A stretch of 5,078 nucleotides of DNA from Candidatus Woesearchaeota archaeon (GTDB lineage: Archaea; Nanobdellota; Nanobdellia; Woesearchaeales; UBA11576), in the NCBI GenBank assembly GCA_016219765.1, contig JACRKM010000008.1, positions 1 to 5,078 on the forward strand, in the 5' to 3' direction. Below, one piece after another: positions 4,737-5,078 of the stretch. Position numbers and translations under genes: made by a program. Under the pieces are notes generated by a model that made no database searches, was not told the DNA's origin, and worked only from the letters and a program-made list of their open reading frames with translations. The stretch's first letter is position 1, and every line of letters begins with the position of its first letter.

Positions 4737-5018
4737 TTACTTCACATCATCAACCCGAATCACGTGCCACCCGAACTGCGTCTTGACCGGCTTTGAGATC
4801 TCGCCTTTCTGAAGTGCGAATGCGGCATTCTCGAATTCTTTGACCATCTGGCCCCGTCCGAACCAGCCGAGATCTCCGCCATTTTTCCGTGAAGGGCAGA
4901 GAGATTTCTCCCGTGCGACATCTTCAAATTTTTTCCCGTGAGTCACGTCGAAGAAAACGACGTTCGCTTCTGCTTCCGTCTTTACTAGAATATGAGATGA
5001 GCTCAGTTTTGTTGCCAT
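4737..5018 (-). CDS. ppiC: Parvulin-type peptidyl-prolyl cis-trans isomerase, single domain
   Basis: A 93-residue protein that is a bare parvulin domain, matching the size of bacterial Par10 and of archaeal parvulins. It would catalyse cis-trans isomerisation of X-Pro bonds during folding. Active-site features in order: SSHILVK (7-13) with His9; SLCPSRKNGGDLGWF (39-53) with Cys41, the Par10 Cys40 equivalent; GRGQMVKEFENAAFAL (54-69) with Met58 and Phe62 lining the proline pocket; and TQFGWHVIRVD (80-90) with Phe82 and His85. No signal peptide or membrane anchor is present, so it acts in the cytoplasm, unlike PrsA or SurA. Its start is supported by GGTGGTGA four bases upstream. It converges on the tRNA-Arg genes and is independently transcribed. 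Clients are unknown. The symbol follows the bacterial name. Confidence 0.93.
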   Translation of the reverse strand: MATKLSSSHILVKTEAEANVVFFDVTHGKKFEDVAREKSLCPSRKNGGDLGWFGRGQMVKEFENAAFALQKGEISKPVKTQFGWHVIRVDDVK

Positions 5019-5022
5019 GAAA

Positions 5023-5030
5023 TCACCACC
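5023..5030 (-). promoter_or_regulatory. Shine-Dalgarno of the parvulin gene
   Basis: On the minus strand GGTGGTGA ends four bases before the ATG at 5018. The GGTGA core matches the archaeal anti-SD and supports this start. Confidence 0.65.
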
Positions 5031-5047
5031 ACAGACGGCTTACGACA

Positions 5048-5068
5048 CATATATGAACTTTTCGGCGT
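5048..5068 (-). promoter_or_regulatory. BRE/TATA promoter of the parvulin gene
   Basis: On the minus strand a CATATATG core (5048-5055) is preceded by CGAAAAGTT, a good purine-rich BRE. Initiation about 25 bases downstream would fall near 5025-5030, leaving a very short leader that barely includes the SD. Confidence 0.5.
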
Positions 5069-5078
5069 TATTGGTCAG

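Overview
The window looks archaeal. The evidence is: TATA boxes with purine-rich upstream flanks, Shine-Dalgarno elements of the GGAGG/GGTGA type, two tRNA-Arg genes without encoded CCA (one with a GCG anticodon, the archaeal way of reading CGY codons), and a winged-helix protein fused to an archaeal S-layer-like domain. Its gene repertoire is compatible with a DPANN or euryarchaeal lineage. I cannot place it more precisely from the sequence alone.

Layout. Positions 1-1739 (minus strand) hold a UDP-GlcNAc precursor module: glmM (phosphoglucosamine mutase) followed by the first 31 codons of glmS (glucosamine-6-phosphate synthase), which runs off the left edge. Positions 1740-1911 are a divergent control region. 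It has a perfectly palindromic TATA element able to face both ways and a cluster of CTAAAA/TTTTAG half-sites. Positions 1912-4489 (plus strand) hold a probable operon: a winged-helix regulator with an S-layer-like C-terminal domain ending in an EF-hand-type loop, an NSUN/RsmB-type RNA m5C methyltransferase, and a stand-alone MnmC-type methyltransferase 10 bases later. Positions 4521-4712 hold two tandem, 84% identical tRNA-Arg genes (GCG, then CCG), with a TATA box overlapping the stop codon of the MnmC-like gene. Positions 4737-5018 (minus strand) encode a 93-residue single-domain parvulin, convergent with the tRNAs and with its own promoter near the right edge.

How the genes fit together. 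GlmM and GlmS supply glucosamine phosphates for UDP-GlcNAc and so for surface glycans and glycoproteins. The divergent regulator carries a domain related to surface-layer proteins and may control itself and glmM-glmS; this is inference from shared promoter architecture. The two methyltransferases and two tRNA genes form a tRNA biogenesis cluster, and both tRNAs have C at positions 48 and 49, the sites used by archaeal Trm4-type enzymes. No stretch above 300 bases lacks a gene, and there is no sign of mobile elements, CRISPR arrays or rRNA.

Most of the content is ordinary core archaeal biology. The points most worth a second look are the HTH plus S-layer-like plus EF-hand-loop regulator and its divergent promoter, the weakened D-stem shared by both tRNAs, the large insertion in GlmM, and an exact 24-base periodic motif between glmM and glmS.
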